From contig CM060734.1 in assembly GCA_030704615.1 (NCBI GenBank), positions 124,001 through 188,000 on the forward strand: a stretch of 64,000 nt of DNA. The letters run 5' to 3'. Shown piece by piece: positions 23,311-34,177 of this stretch. Numbering within the stretch: the first letter of the stretch is position 1; each line of letters opens with the position of its first letter. The notes below the pieces were generated by a model that saw only the letters and a program-made list of their open reading frames with translations, ran no database searches and was not told where the DNA came from. Made by a program: the position numbers and the translations under genes. The stretch is from Takakia lepidozioides (Eukaryota > Streptophyta > Takakiopsida > Takakiales > Takakiaceae).

Positions 23311-24929
23311 TATGTCACCATGTTCCCAATGCATTCCCAATGGGTTCCCAATAGGTTCCCAATAAGTTCCCTAAGTTCCCTAAGAGTATTCTTGAGAATA
23401 TGCCATAGTATTCCCCCAGTATTCCCCTGGGTCTATACGTATTTTTTTTTTGTATTCCCCTTTATATTCTCCTTAGGAATAGCCATTTCCCCCTCATAGA
23501 GTAGTCCATTTCCCCCCAGGGTTTAGCCATTTCCCCCTAGGCTTTAGCCACTTCCCCCTCTATTTTCTTGAGGTTTAGCCTTACCAAGCTAGGGTTTGTG
23601 CTCCTTGGGGCTCTATGCTTAATCCCCTCAAGCATCCATGAATTCTATGGGGTGCCAAGGCAAATTCCTTTGATCTTCTTCACCTTAAGCTACTCAAGTT
23701 TGTCTCCAACTCAACTAGCAATGCATTGGCCACACAACAAGCTCAATTTCTCATTGGAACTCAAAATCAAGCTTATACCTCCTTTGGCAAGCCACCAAGC
23801 CTTGTCTCATCTCAAGCCTTGGTCATTCAAGCTCCCTTCATTTGCTAGCTCAAGAGCCACTCCTCTCAAGCTTGAAATTGCAAAGCTCAAGCCAAAAGCA
23901 TGCTCCACACATGCATCACCTCATACACAAGGGAATCAACTTTCTCCCTTTATCTTCTAGCTCTCCTCAAGCTTTAAACTGGAAGCCACACTTGGGAAGC
24001 ATGCTCCCACATAAGCATCACTTGCTTGATCAACCATCCACCACAAAACTTAAGCCAAAAGGGAATGAATACATGAGCTTCACCTTCCCCTTCCTTGTCT
24101 TGTCACATGCTAATGTATGGTTGAAGTTGCTATGCATGCCTTGAGCCACAATCTCTTTTCTTCATGAAGACCACCTCCAATGATCTCCCACATGTGCTCC
24201 AAGCTCTTCAATGCTCTAGGCTTGGTTTCACATCATCATGGATAGAATTTTCACCCATATGTTTCCCTTCAAACCTCTTGAGCTTCCTAATGCTTTCCAA
24301 GTGCTTGCCCTTGTTGTCTTCAAGCCCAAGCCTATGTAGCTCCTTGGCTTATCTTCCACAACTCCACAATTGAGCTTGGTTAACCCTAGATTGATTGTGA
24401 AATGAGCACTAACAATCATTTAGTTGCTCTCCTCAAGCCATGGCACACACCATTGACTCCATAATGCATAGAAATGATTCTCAAACCCTAGAATCCGTGC
24501 TTCCACACACACAAGACTTCCCTCTTGCAATCCTTGCAAATCCTGTGGCAACAAGCTCCTTCTTGAGCTCTCCAACACCTTGGTGTAATACCACAAGTAC
24601 TTTTCCTTGCAACCTTTGTGATCTACAAAAGCTCCATCTTTGAGCTCTCCACCTCCTTAGGGCAAAGCAATATCTCTCAAAGCCCTAACACCACAAGGAT
24701 TTTCCTTTACAATATATGCAACACCTTGCAACACAAGAGCTATCTTCCCAAGCTCTTCAACACACAAGTGCTAAACTAACCCTTACACTCCGCACTCACA
24801 AGCATAAGGTCATCTTCTTGTAGTGATAATAAAAGTGAACACAATGGAAACACTCCACTCATGAAATGGTGAAATCATAGCCAAAATGCAATTTACAAAT
24901 TTTTCCAATCCTCCTTCCGTTCTTCTACA

Positions 24930-25139
24930 AAAAATATATCCTTGGGTCCTTGGATAATTTATACCCCCTCTGTAAATATTTTTTGAAGATTATAAAACCC
25001 TCTCATGTAAATATATATAAATTTATAATTCTTTAAAAATACCCCCTTCTGTATGTATATTCCCCTTTTCAGTCATTAAAATACCCTCAAATATATATAT
25101 GTATGTTTTTATATTATATTATGTTATATTTTTGCAATC
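24930..25139. other. AT-rich spacer
   Basis: Runs such as ATATATATATG and TACCCCCTC. No gene seen. Confidence 0.4.
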
Positions 25140-25447
25140 TCCCATGTCGAGGCTTCCTATATTGATATATCCACTTTGCTATTTTTTGCAAATTTGCAAA
25201 TTTGCAAATTCCCAAATTCCCAAATTTCAAGTACTTTGGGTCGTTGGAATTTGGAAATTCCCAAAGTACTTGGAATTTCACATCTCCCACACCGTTGTCC
25301 AAAAATCATGAGACCAAGCCGGCGCACCCCTCCTCATCGAGGGCTTTCCAACGCCACCAAGCACCAGGGCTGGGCCCCGTGGTTCGGGAGATCTCAATGA
25401 CGCAACAAAACAAAACAAAACAAGACAAACGTCTCATTTCATATATA
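25140..25447 (+). repeat. Dispersed repeat R1, third locus
   Basis: Starts CCCATGTCGAGGCTTCC and ends in an (AAAAC)n tail (25405-25430) followed by GTCTCATTTCATATAT, as at 5463-5712 and 6060-6322. It shares AAAGTACTTGGAATTTCACA and CGAGGGCTTTCCAACG. A local insertion of AAATTTGCAAATTCCC-type repeats distinguishes this copy. Confidence 0.8.
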
Positions 25448-25473
25448 TAATGTTAAAGTTTCATCTTGTGTCA

Positions 25474-25560
25474 AGAGTTGTGGAGTAGTTTGGTGGTAAG
25501 GAGATAATCGTGGTACCTAGGTGGTCTGTGGTTCAAAATTTGCGCTGCAACGTTTATACG
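25474..25560 (+). repeat. Possible tRNA-derived SINE head
   Basis: GTGGAGTAGTTTGGTGGTAA resembles a pol III A box region and GGTTCAAAATTTG, about 45 bp downstream, resembles a B box (GGTTCRANNCC) with mismatches. Spacing fits a tRNA-related promoter, but no acceptor stem or cloverleaf closes, so it is not a functional tRNA gene. Confidence 0.3.
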
Positions 25561-26640
25561 TTTACATCACAATTTTTGAAAAACTCACGATCTAATCGCT
25601 TATATTTAAGGTAGATTTGTCCCCCCTCTGTATGTATAATTCTGTACATGGGGGGTTAAAAATACCCCCTCATGTGCACGCACGCAGCTGGTACAGATTG
25701 GGGGGAGTGCACCCCCCAGGATCTCACCCCCCAAATGCCCCTGCCCTCTCCCTATGCCTACACTATCTCAACACCCACCCCTACCCACAACATCAGCCAC
25801 ACACTAGCCCATGATCTCCCCACCACATCACCCCTATATACAACATACTTCACTCCAACACTCATCCACATCCCTTCGCATTCACATGCCCGCACAACAA
25901 AGGTACACAATCCTCCTCATCAACTTTCTTGCCACCACATCCCTTCAGTATTTCTCATCATACGCTTCCCCCACCCATACACAGCCTACCAGCTCCACCG
26001 TCACTATTGAGGAGGGTAGCTACCGTGTGAGCAGCTCACGTAAGCACGCCCACGCTTTGCACACTAATCGTGAGAAGAATCCCTTAAGCGTGAGCACATT
26101 GTAAGCGTGAGCAAATTAGGGAAGCGGAGCCTACAGCCGAGGTAATACAGGGCCTATTGCCGTGGACGCAAACACTTTTGAATGGAAATTCAAGTAGGCG
26201 GAGATGTCGTGCTCCATGCATGCAATATGGGATGAATATGTGATGAAAAACTGCCGAATGGCAAACACGGCAAACACGACAAATTCTAAACCCAGGGAAA
26301 CACGGGAAACCCTAACCACAAACACTGATCCCGCAACCCAAACTCCAAACCCCCAAGGCAAACCATAAGCCTAAAACCCAAGCCCGCACTGATAAACCCC
26401 AAAGAATAAACGGAAACCACAAACCCAGAACGGTAACCCTAATTCGTGAAAGTGTACCTTACAGAATAAGCCCCAACCAGCGACAATGTAGAAGAGGTGG
26501 AGAAGCGAAGCAAAAAGAGGCTTAAATTTAGAAGAATAGGTGGAAAAAATTCAAGTGTCATAAAGAAGCTCAACGGAAATTGTATGTGTTGTTGAGTTTA
26601 AATAAGTGTATTTTAATTTGGCAGAAGCTTAGTTCCAGCC
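25561..26640. other. No gene recognised
   Basis: C-rich, TG-poor DNA at 25650-26000 gives open frames that are low-complexity (His/Thr/Pro-rich) and match nothing I recognise. The AACCC-rich stretch at 26260-26450 resembles degenerate plant telomere-like repeats. No RNA gene seen. Confidence 0.4.
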
Positions 26641-26649
26641 CAGAAGACC

Positions 26650-26727
26650 AGCCAGATTAAGCTGTCATCAACGACACCTTAATCTGGCACATTCGGAAAA
26701 TAAAAATAAAAATAAAAATCGGTTTTG

Positions 26728-26758
<31 letters not shown>

Positions 26759-27000
26759 GTTTTTTGTTTTTGTTTTTTTTTTTGGTGTTGCTGCTTTTTT
26801 GTTTTTCAATATCCTTCTGCTTAGAGGGGTGGAGATTAAGCTGGCGTCAACGCCATCTTAATCCAGACCCAGACAGACAGACAGGTAGATAGATAGACAG
26901 GGTTCTTGAGTCTGTTTGTCAATTTTCTTGTGCTTAGAGGGGTGGAGATTAAGCTGACGTCAACGCCATCTTAATCCAGACCCAGACAGACAGAGAGAGA
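26650..27000. repeat. Direct repeats of a palindromic ATTAAGCTG unit, with (TTTTG)n and (GACA)n
   Basis: Two copies of about 62 bp at 26818-26883 and 26932-26993 (AGGGGTGGAGATTAAGCTG, then CGTCAACGCCATCTTAATCC). Each contains an inverted repeat, GATTAAG...CTTAATC with inner GGCGTC/AACGCC in the first copy. A third, shorter relative is at about 26655-26690. A TTTTG run (26722-26756) and GACA/GATA microsatellite lie between them. Confidence 0.7.
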
Positions 27001-27029
27001 AGACTCCGGCCGAGGCCGGTGTAAGTAAG

Positions 27030-28670
27030 AGCCACTTCGTCTTGCGGCTACTGCCCTTTTTCAAGGGTGGGCCCTATGTAAAAATAACCGGTGTCCAGGG
27101 GACACCAAGTAACCAGTCTAGGGGGGGGGGGGCGTATCCGGTAGAGACAGTACCGTGTCGTACCCAAGGGGGGCACCCCGTTGGTGCTTGCCGGGTATCC
27201 ATATATATGTATCTAGGAGGCAAGAGCAGGGTTTGATTCGAGCTGTCTTTTGTTGGTGATGATAGCAGTGAGAGAACGGAGGACCATGAGGTGTATGGCT
27301 TTGAAGCATTTATAGATGGAGATGATGGGAAGATTAAAGTTATTTTGAAGTTCAGAGATGTTGGCATTGTGGATGCCCCCTCTGGTGCCGGCAATGATGA
27401 CAGTGAGGGGGCCTGTGGCCCATCCCCTCCGGCGGATAGCAAGAATGAGTGGTGCATATTTTTGGCGTTTTTCGAGGATAGAGGAGCTGGGGAAGCCATG
27501 GCAAAATGTGAATTCTAAGAAGTGTATGGTAATGGCGGGGGACGGGGCAGAGGGTGGTGGAGCGTTGATGGGGAGCCCCTAGACTATGAGGATATCCGGA
27601 CAGAGGCGGGAAGGGCATGTACATGATGTGTGGGGGTGACATATACAGGGGAGTAGCCACGTAGGTACCGTGTGGTCTGGGGGCCGACCTTGGTAGGTGC
27701 CCGCATTGATGAGTGGGGAGGCACCCAGTTGGGCAAGGAGATCAGCCTCCTCGTTGCCGTGGATACCTGTGTGTGAACGAACTTTGAGAAGATGAAGGGG
27801 TTTATTGATGGAAATGGCTAGGTTGATAATGGCGGTAATAAGGTTTCGGTTGGGGTGGTGGAGGTGGGAGGGGGACAAGCCAAGTGGTTGCAAAGTATAA
27901 AGAGAGAATTTAGGCTATCCGTGAAGATGTAGTATGGGGGTGGGAACGAGGCCAGTTGTGACAGAGCTTCAAAAATGGCCGTAAGTTCGGCTCAGAGTAT
28001 GGTCACGGGGCCTGGGAGACGATGTGCAGTACCTTTGTTAGAAGCGACATGGTAGACGCCGTATCCGGCGCGGGAGCCAAATTGGGAGCCGTATGTGTAG
28101 TGTGAGTGGAGGGGGGGGTATTTTGGGGAAGTGGGCCCAACGTGAACCGGGGGGGCGTTGTGGGAGATAGTATGAGTTGGGCTGGGGCAGGGGGGCGCTA
28201 AGGTCCATGCTTTTAGCTTAGTGGGTAGTCTGGCGGTGGGGTTGCATGTGGGTGGAGGTGAGTATGGCGTGAGTAACATGTTATGGGTATCGTAAAGTAG
28301 ACGATTGAGATGAGCGGGGAAGTCGGAGGGTATGGGGGGCATGAGATAGCTTGGACAAGCAGAATTAGGGTCAGAGTAGTTTCCTTGTGGCGGAGGTATT
28401 TTGGGAATGGTAGGTTGTGTGTGTAGAAAAGATGGTTGGGTTCAATAGCGGCTAACGGTATTACTTCTAGAGGAAGTTGTAGAAGGGGATGTTGGTGGTC
28501 AGGTGAGCTTTGTTGTGTAAGAATGAGAATAGTGGAGGCGGAGGGGGAGGAGTTGGCGGCGAGGCGCGCCCATAGGAGAGCCTCATGTGTGAGGGGCCTG
28601 GGAGGTGGGTGCGCAAGGCCACCGCCGGACCAGGAGTGTTGGGTAGCGGGGCCCAAGGCTCCGAATAAAT
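27030..28670 (-). pseudogene. LINE ORF2 C-terminal fragment with RNase H
   Basis: Read on the minus strand from about 28670. A proline/threonine-rich region leads into an RNase H domain at about 28110-27680: YTYGSQFGSRAGYGVYHV (first catalytic Asp replaced by Tyr), AELTAIFEALSQL carrying the Glu, YIFTDSLNSL with the second Asp, then KVRSHTGIHGNEEADLLAQL with the last Asp. A TGA at 27992-27994 falls where an Arg of LRAEL would be expected and a frameshift lies near 27900. Downstream to about 27030 a C-terminal tail and 3' region can be followed; similar phrases appear near 61.65-61.95 kb, so the two loci share a LINE family. The upstream end is abutted by the R1 repeat at 28722. Inactive remnant. 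Confidence 0.8.
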
Positions 28671-28721
28671 GGGAAAAAAAAAAGTTTTCTTCGCTCACTT
28701 TTGGAGAAATCAATATATAAA

Positions 28722-29150
28722 GCGAGACGTTTGTTTTGTTTTGTTTTGTTTGTTTGTAGCGTCGTTGAGATCTCCCAAACCGCGGGGCTCCAGCCCCGGT
28801 GCTTGGTGCCGTTAGAAAGCCCTCGATGAGGAGGGGTGCACCGGCTTGGTCTCATGATTTTGGACCCGCGGTGTGGGAGATGTGGAATTCTGAGTACTTT
28901 GGGTCGCTGGAACTTCGAGAAAAATAGCAAAGTGGGCTTTCCTGGAGTAGTGATTGGCCCTTCACGTGGGAGATTTGGAACCTCGACTGGAGAGATATCA
29001 AGGGAAAGGTCTCCGGTTCAAAACTGGTCGTAGGCTCTGTGGAAAAAAAACTTACTTAGATGACATTGGACACTTGGGCCAACGGCAAAGGCTACCCTAG
29101 AGGTTGCATTTGGGCCTCGACATAGGTGACGCACTTTGATACATAGGGGA
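28722..29150 (-). repeat. R1-R2 composite repeat, opposite orientation
   Basis: Begins with (TTTTG)n, the complement of the AAAAC tail, then the R1 body in reverse, the T-arm-like GGTCTCCGGTTCAAAACTGG at about 29010, and R2 (GACATTGGACACTTGGGCC, GGGCCTCGACATAGG). This confirms the module order R2-R1-tail deduced at 5.2-6.3 kb. Confidence 0.8.
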
Positions 29151-29547
29151 TTGCCTTTGGACTTTTGCCCTTCACGAAGAAAACACCAACGGAAGAAAAT
29201 CAGGCACAAAAGGGATGAAGTTTTCTCAAAACCGTTACCAGAAGCTAAATGCTTCTTGGTAAGCCTGGGCCCAGCAATTAAAGGCAACTGCGCTTTAAAC
29301 CTAGGCAACCAGCAGGACAGAATTATCTCCACGAGAACCTCGAGAGAAGTTAGAGGAGAAGCCTACAGAGGAGAACCCCTACTTAAACCCAGAAACGAAC
29401 TCCTCACCTTCTCTTCCGCAAACTGGAAATTGCTGTCTACACTTCTAGTGTGCTTCATACTGCTTGTGATACAGGAATTGGTGCTCCAATTCCTTACAGC
29501 AACCGCAAGACTAAGAGAAATGGCAGGCACCAAGTTCTTATGCACAA

Positions 29548-31400
29548 GTGAATTTCAAAATCAGCCCGGCGTTGCGGAAAATCGAGCAGGACACAGAGAC
29601 ACAGGAGACGTTAGACAGTCTTGGCCTGCGATACTTCATCACCACGCTGGACTGGAACCTTAAGCATGACAAGCTGTGCAGGGAATTCTTGGAGAACTAC
29701 AAACCTCCAAGGTTTGTACTTGCAGATTTGTTTGAGAATCTCAACCAAGCCGATCAGGGCTACACATGCAGTCACAGCAAAAGCCCCGGCTTTAGGAAGA
29801 TAGCTCCGGTACTTGGCACGTTGCTTTGCCTCAGGCAAAACCACAGCTATTGCAGCAAGGAGCTAATCGATCAAGTGTTGATTTGCCTCAATGGGCAAAT
29901 CGTGAATTGGGCAAGCTTCTTATTGAAGAAGTTGACCCAAGAATTGACCAGGTTGACAAAGAAGAAGAAGGAAGCAACTGTTACCATGGCTACTCCCTAG
30001 TTACTCCAAATGATTCGACACACTGTACACCTAACACCCGAAAGAGTAAGCGACGTTGGGGATTATGCAACGGGTAGATACGATGGAGGAAGAAGGAAGT
30101 GAGATGGCATCAGGTCAAGAAGAAGAAGAGGGCGGACTTGCAAAGAGAGCCCGGATCAACGAAGCAACCACAAGTGCAGCAGCAGAGGACATCATCAACT
30201 CAACGGCTGACTCCACAGTGCAGAGAGAAGGGGAGAATCAACAGCCAAAAGGAGGGAACCAACCACAGACCAATGAAGCAACACCCATGGAAATTAGCCA
30301 TGGTAACACCGAAGCCCAGCAAGCAGCACACACAGAGGCCACACAACCAGGAACAGAGGAGGGAGACATAGTGGCGCAGCAACAGCAGATGGTGCAAGAG
30401 ACATCTAGTGAGCAACAACAGTAGGTGGTGCAAGAGGCACAGAATCAGCAGCAGCAAGACAGTAATTCCAATTTGGAATTACTACTAGCACAACAAGTTC
30501 TGGATACAACAGTATGGGACACAGGGTTGGAAGAAATGCCACAAAATGTAATTCTGCAGGCAATACAAGCATTGGGTCAAGTGACAGCTTGTATGGACAG
30601 GGCCAAGGATTACATCAGCCCAGAGAACCTGAGCATGATCTTAGACCACATCAAAGAGAAACACCAGAGGGAATTGGCGGCCGCAAGAACACTATGTAAC
30701 CATGAGGTTACAATTGCAGCGTTAGAAGATCAAAATACGACCTTACTTTGCCAATACAACACTTTGACACAACGCAAAGATGAGTGGGAGCAGAAGTGGG
30801 AAAGATAGAGAGACAAAACATGCTATGTCCAAGCCGACCTCGATGCAGAGCAAGAACGATCTCGGAAAACAGAGACAAAGGTGGAAACACTCAGGACAGG
30901 TGCAGACGCTTAAGCAGCAGGTGGAGACACTCGAGGGGCAGCTGAAGACTGCCAAAGATCAAGGAAACAAGTGGCTCACATGCAACACTGCACTGCTGAG
31001 AGAAAGTGAAAGTGCTGAAAGCAGGCTGTTTACAGCCACCACAGAAAGAGACATTGCCATGGGCAATGAATAAGAATGGAAACAGCAGCTGGAAAAGCTG
31101 ACATTGCAAGCAGGGCTGGACGCAGCAAACGCAGCCTTGGCCAAAGCCTGGTTGAATGAAGGGAGTGAACTGGAAATGAAGAAATGGTGAGGCAGATGAA
31201 ATGTCAGTTGGCGAAGTTGGTGACAAACATTCATGAGGAATTCCTGCCACCAATTCCAGAACAAGAGGAGCTCATGGACGAAGACGATCAAGAGGAGAAG
31301 ACCATGAACGAGAAGCACCAATACAATCAACAACAACAACACCAGCAACACAACCACCATCAATTCAATAGACACTGGTACAGGCCACAGCAGGGCCATC
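29548..31400 (+). pseudogene. Decayed coiled-coil protein gene (N-terminal and central parts)
   Basis: A series of open segments that appear to be one broken gene. 29548-30000: LRKIEQDTETQETLDSL, YKPPRFVLADLFENLNQADQ and CSKELIDQVLICLNGQI. 30056-30808: acidic, Gln/Thr-rich stretch (MEEEGSEMASGQEEEE) with one TAG at 30422, then QNVILQAIQALGQVTACMDR. 30650-31180: a long coiled coil (HIKEKHQRELAAARTL, LKQQVETLEGQLKTAKDQ, EWKQQLEKLTL) crossing stops at 30806 and 31071 and a shift near 30890. 31184-31400: NIHEEFLPPIPEQEEL then a Gln/His-rich linker. No enzyme motif is visible. Position before a C-terminal frame (31.4-32.4 kb) and an LTR-like block suggests a structural, gag-like protein of a non-autonomous LTR element; that is inference. 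I do not recognise the family. Confidence 0.5.
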
Positions 31401-31461
31401 TACTCAAGAGGTAAACCTTGTAACACTACCAAGTGTCCTAGTAGCATCAACTTCGGTAGCA

Positions 31462-32367
31462 GTGGATGATTTCCAAATCATGCCCTGCAAGCAGAATGGG
31501 GAGCGGCTAAAATATTCGGAGGAATACTTTAAAATGATGGTAGTCCCAGCCCACCAAATCCCAGAAATACTGGAGAAGGTCTTCAAAACCTTAACCCCCT
31601 GCAGATCATTGGGTCAATTGCATCTGCTCAATCAAACTCTTATACCTCTGAGATACAGGATGAGGCCACTGGCTAGGGAAGAGACATGGTCAGGGGCAGA
31701 ATTGGTTGAATTCTGGCGTCAGGCTCCCCTGGAATACAAGGAGCTGGTAGCTTACATGTGGGCAGTGGGGCAGGTGAAGATTAATCCTACCCCGGCAGTA
31801 GACATTGTAATGGGCTGCCCAAGTTTTTATATTGGCAGTTACTTGTACCGGATGTTCGTGACAATGAGGGGAAGCTGGCAGCACTATGAGAGTATTGAAA
31901 AAGATACTCACTGGGAATTACCCAAATTCCAGCCACCAGAGAGAGTCACAGGCTCTTCAGCATACATGAACAGACCACTATATGCTGAAGCATGGCGCCA
32001 GGTGAAAGACCACTTTTCACCATTGGTCTTGGACAGAGACCACCCTTTCAGAGAAACAGGGATCCAAGCTTTTAACTGGTTAATGGGCAGCAGGGCGACT
32101 AAACACATTATACCCTGGACCAAGGAGGAGTTGCAAACCTACCGAGAAACCTTGACCACCAGAATCGACATGGTACATGGGGACGGAGTAGCAGAACACC
32201 TTGATGACGAAAGCTGGCTCGCTCATGAACCAGAGGAGCAACCAGACAGCGACGACAACAAGAACAAGAAGCTGCCACCACGACAATCCTGGGATGCACT
32301 TCCTACCCCGCAGACAAGCATGCCACCACCCTACATCCCCAAGAGATACAACAAGCACAAGAACTGA
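31462..32367 (+). CDS. Unknown protein, C-terminal part of the coiled-coil ORF series
   Basis: An uninterrupted 301-codon frame ending at TGA 32365-32367. There is no ATG: it begins on GTG and the same frame extends upstream through a Thr/Pro-rich linker to a TAG near 31366, so this is the 3' exon-like remainder of the broken gene before it. Residues 1-210 look globular and helical (YSEEYFKMMVVPAHQIPEIL, WRQAPLEYKELVAYMWAVGQ, FQPPERVTGSSAYMN, AFNWLMGSRATKHIIPW); residues 250-301 are acidic then Lys/Pro-rich, ending RYNKHKN. No catalytic signature, zinc knuckle or transmembrane segment is visible. The purine tract and LTR-like block immediately downstream argue for a retroelement capsid-type or accessory protein. 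Function unknown. Confidence 0.5.
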   Translation: MDDFQIMPCKQNGERLKYSEEYFKMMVVPAHQIPEILEKVFKTLTPCRSLGQLHLLNQTLIPLRYRMRPLAREETWSGAELVEFWRQAPLEYKELVAYMWAVGQVKINPTPAVDIVMGCPSFYIGSYLYRMFVTMRGSWQHYESIEKDTHWELPKFQPPERVTGSSAYMNRPLYAEAWRQVKDHFSPLVLDRDHPFRETGIQAFNWLMGSRATKHIIPWTKEELQTYRETLTTRIDMVHGDGVAEHLDDESWLAHEPEEQPDSDDNKNKKLPPRQSWDALPTPQTSMPPPYIPKRYNKHKN

Positions 32368-32387
32368 TGAAATTGTGCGGACACAAT

Positions 32388-33200
32388 TTCAAAAGAGGGG
32401 GGGAATAAATGATAACAGCTATACTACGAGGGCCAGACAACGAGGGTCACAACGGGACATACCGGGTAGTGATTGGTGTACACTACCTGGTCACGGGCAG
32501 AAAAGGCTAAGTACGCGGTACTTAGCAAATGGCGGAACAATGGTACATTACCACGGGAGCAGTAGTGAGTAGTGTAGTGACCGTGGGCCGTGAACCACGA
32601 TATCACACGGCCACGTTAGCATCGGCTTTAACCAGTAGAGGGAGTAGTGGACCGTTTACCACTATGACTCACGACCACTACAACGAGCCACTTTTTTAGC
32701 AAACCTTTTAGGTTGCGTAGGCAGTTAGGCAAACAGTCATTAACGACCGCAAGCTGTAACGGCTCTTTCGAGCATAGTATAAAAAAGCTGCACACAACTT
32801 AGAATGAGAGCAATATGAGTATCAGTGATCAGTGTGTATTCACGGACTCAGAGTGATTCAATGTGTACCTCTGTGATGATATGACGAACTCTGAAGTAAA
32901 GCCATGCTATTCGAAGTATCTCTGTGTAGAGTGAACGTGAGATGGAGAGATTGTGCATTATGAGAGAACGTGAGATGGTGAGAATGTGTATCATCTCACG
33001 ATAGTTCTTGTTTTCCTTAACTACCATTTGCTTAACGACTTCGGTCTTTTCGACTAAGATCTTTCATGCCAAAGAGACTGTAAGTTGAGCTTAATCAATA
33101 GGATTAAGCAGCCTGCAGGGAGATGAATTCATACGATGTTCATGGTTTAGCTATCCTTAAAACAATTACTCCGTAATCGTTTCTGAAAGCATACCGTCGG
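32388..33200 (+). repeat. Candidate polypurine tract and 3' LTR with TATA box
   Basis: AAAAGAGGGGGGGAATAAA (32390-32409) resembles a polypurine tract and is followed by TGATAACAGC at 32410, a plausible LTR start. A TATA box TATAAAAAA lies at 32778-32786, about 370 bp in. The right end is not fixed, and no matching 5' LTR is seen before 29.5 kb, where the R1 repeat and LINE remnants lie. Confidence 0.45.
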
Positions 33201-33531
33201 ACAACCTCTGTTGCATGACTTAGGAAATGGGCAGTAGTGTTGATAGCCTGTTTTGTCTAAGTCATAAACCAGCGGTTAACAAAGCAAAGCAGGCAAACTC
33301 GCAAGGCAATAGAAGGGAGGGAGAGAGACTTCCCAGCACAAATGCCACTGGCAAGATGCCACTGCATTCACAGCAGTGTTTCCCGCTGCTAGAGAGACAA
33401 GGCGCCGCCTTCGCGTATCCCCAGACGCTCGCCCAACACGGGTACGACACCACAAAAGGGGCAGCCACCAAAGCACGTCCGCCATAACACTCTCGCCGCG
33501 AGCTCAGAAGCACATCTCGTGCTTCTGACAG
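33201..33531. other. No gene recognised
   Basis: GC-richer stretch. Contains a short inverted repeat ATGACTTAG...CTAAGTCAT at about 33216-33275. No gene seen. Confidence 0.4.
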
Positions 33532-34177
33532 CGGGAGAGACAACATAGGGTTTTTTTGGCCCGATTTTTCATCCGTGGATGAAAAACAATAAAAAACACC
33601 TTTCTACCCTGACGGATTTTATCCGTAGCTGAGTTAAACATAGGTTTTAGGGTAGGGGTTAGGGTTTCACCCCGTAATTAATCATAATTAGGGGTAGTTA
33701 AGATCAATTCCAGGTCATAATCATATGTACTCGTCATCCATAAACAAATCACTTGTCAGGATGAAAAGTAGGGAATATCATCCGTGGCAGCGGTTTACCT
33801 CCTCCTAGGTAATTCATCATTCCTCACCAGACCACCCGGTATGGATACAAAAGAGTCAATGAAAGAGGAATGAAAAATTATTATCCTGGTAGTTTTTCAA
33901 CCGGTATGGATGAAAAACAAGATGTTGTTGGCAACCCTCATAGAGGTAATTTTTCATTCCTTGGTGACTCATCTGGTATGGATGAGAGTCAATAAAAGAG
34001 GAATGAAAAAACCAAAAAACCATCCTAACGGTAATTCAGTGTCCATCCTGGTGGCTCATCCGGTATGGATGAAAAACCGATAGAGGATGGACGAAACTCT
34101 GTTAAAACTTCGTCCGGTATGGGTGAAAAAACAGGAAATCAACACTGATAACAACCTGCCGGTTCCCAGGAGAGAGG
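33532..34177. repeat. Left member of a 645-bp direct repeat pair
   Basis: Matches 35842-36486 end to end (CGGGAGAGACAACATAGGG to CCCAGGAGAGAGG) with about a dozen substitutions visible. It contains TTAGGGTAGGGGTTAGGGTT near 33640 and about five copies of CCGGTATGGATGAAAAA. The two copies could be LTRs of a small non-autonomous element, but TG...CA termini, PBS and polypurine tract are not evident. Confidence 0.85.

Larger units (their letters stand above)
17692..24929 (-). repeat. Right arm of large inverted duplication
   Basis: Reverse complement of 9266-16881, about 0.38 kb shorter overall. It holds, from centre outwards, the transposase, the palindrome array, the gag-like frame, the minisatellite and the LTR-side sequence. 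Homology ends at CCGTTCTTCTA (about 24929); beyond it lies unrelated AT-rich DNA. No gene besides those listed is seen between 22324 and 24929. Confidence 0.9.

Noticed and set aside
25672-26104. His/Pro/Thr-rich open frames of about 100 codons
   Set aside because: C-rich composition with few stop triplets explains them; no motif and overlapping frames open together.
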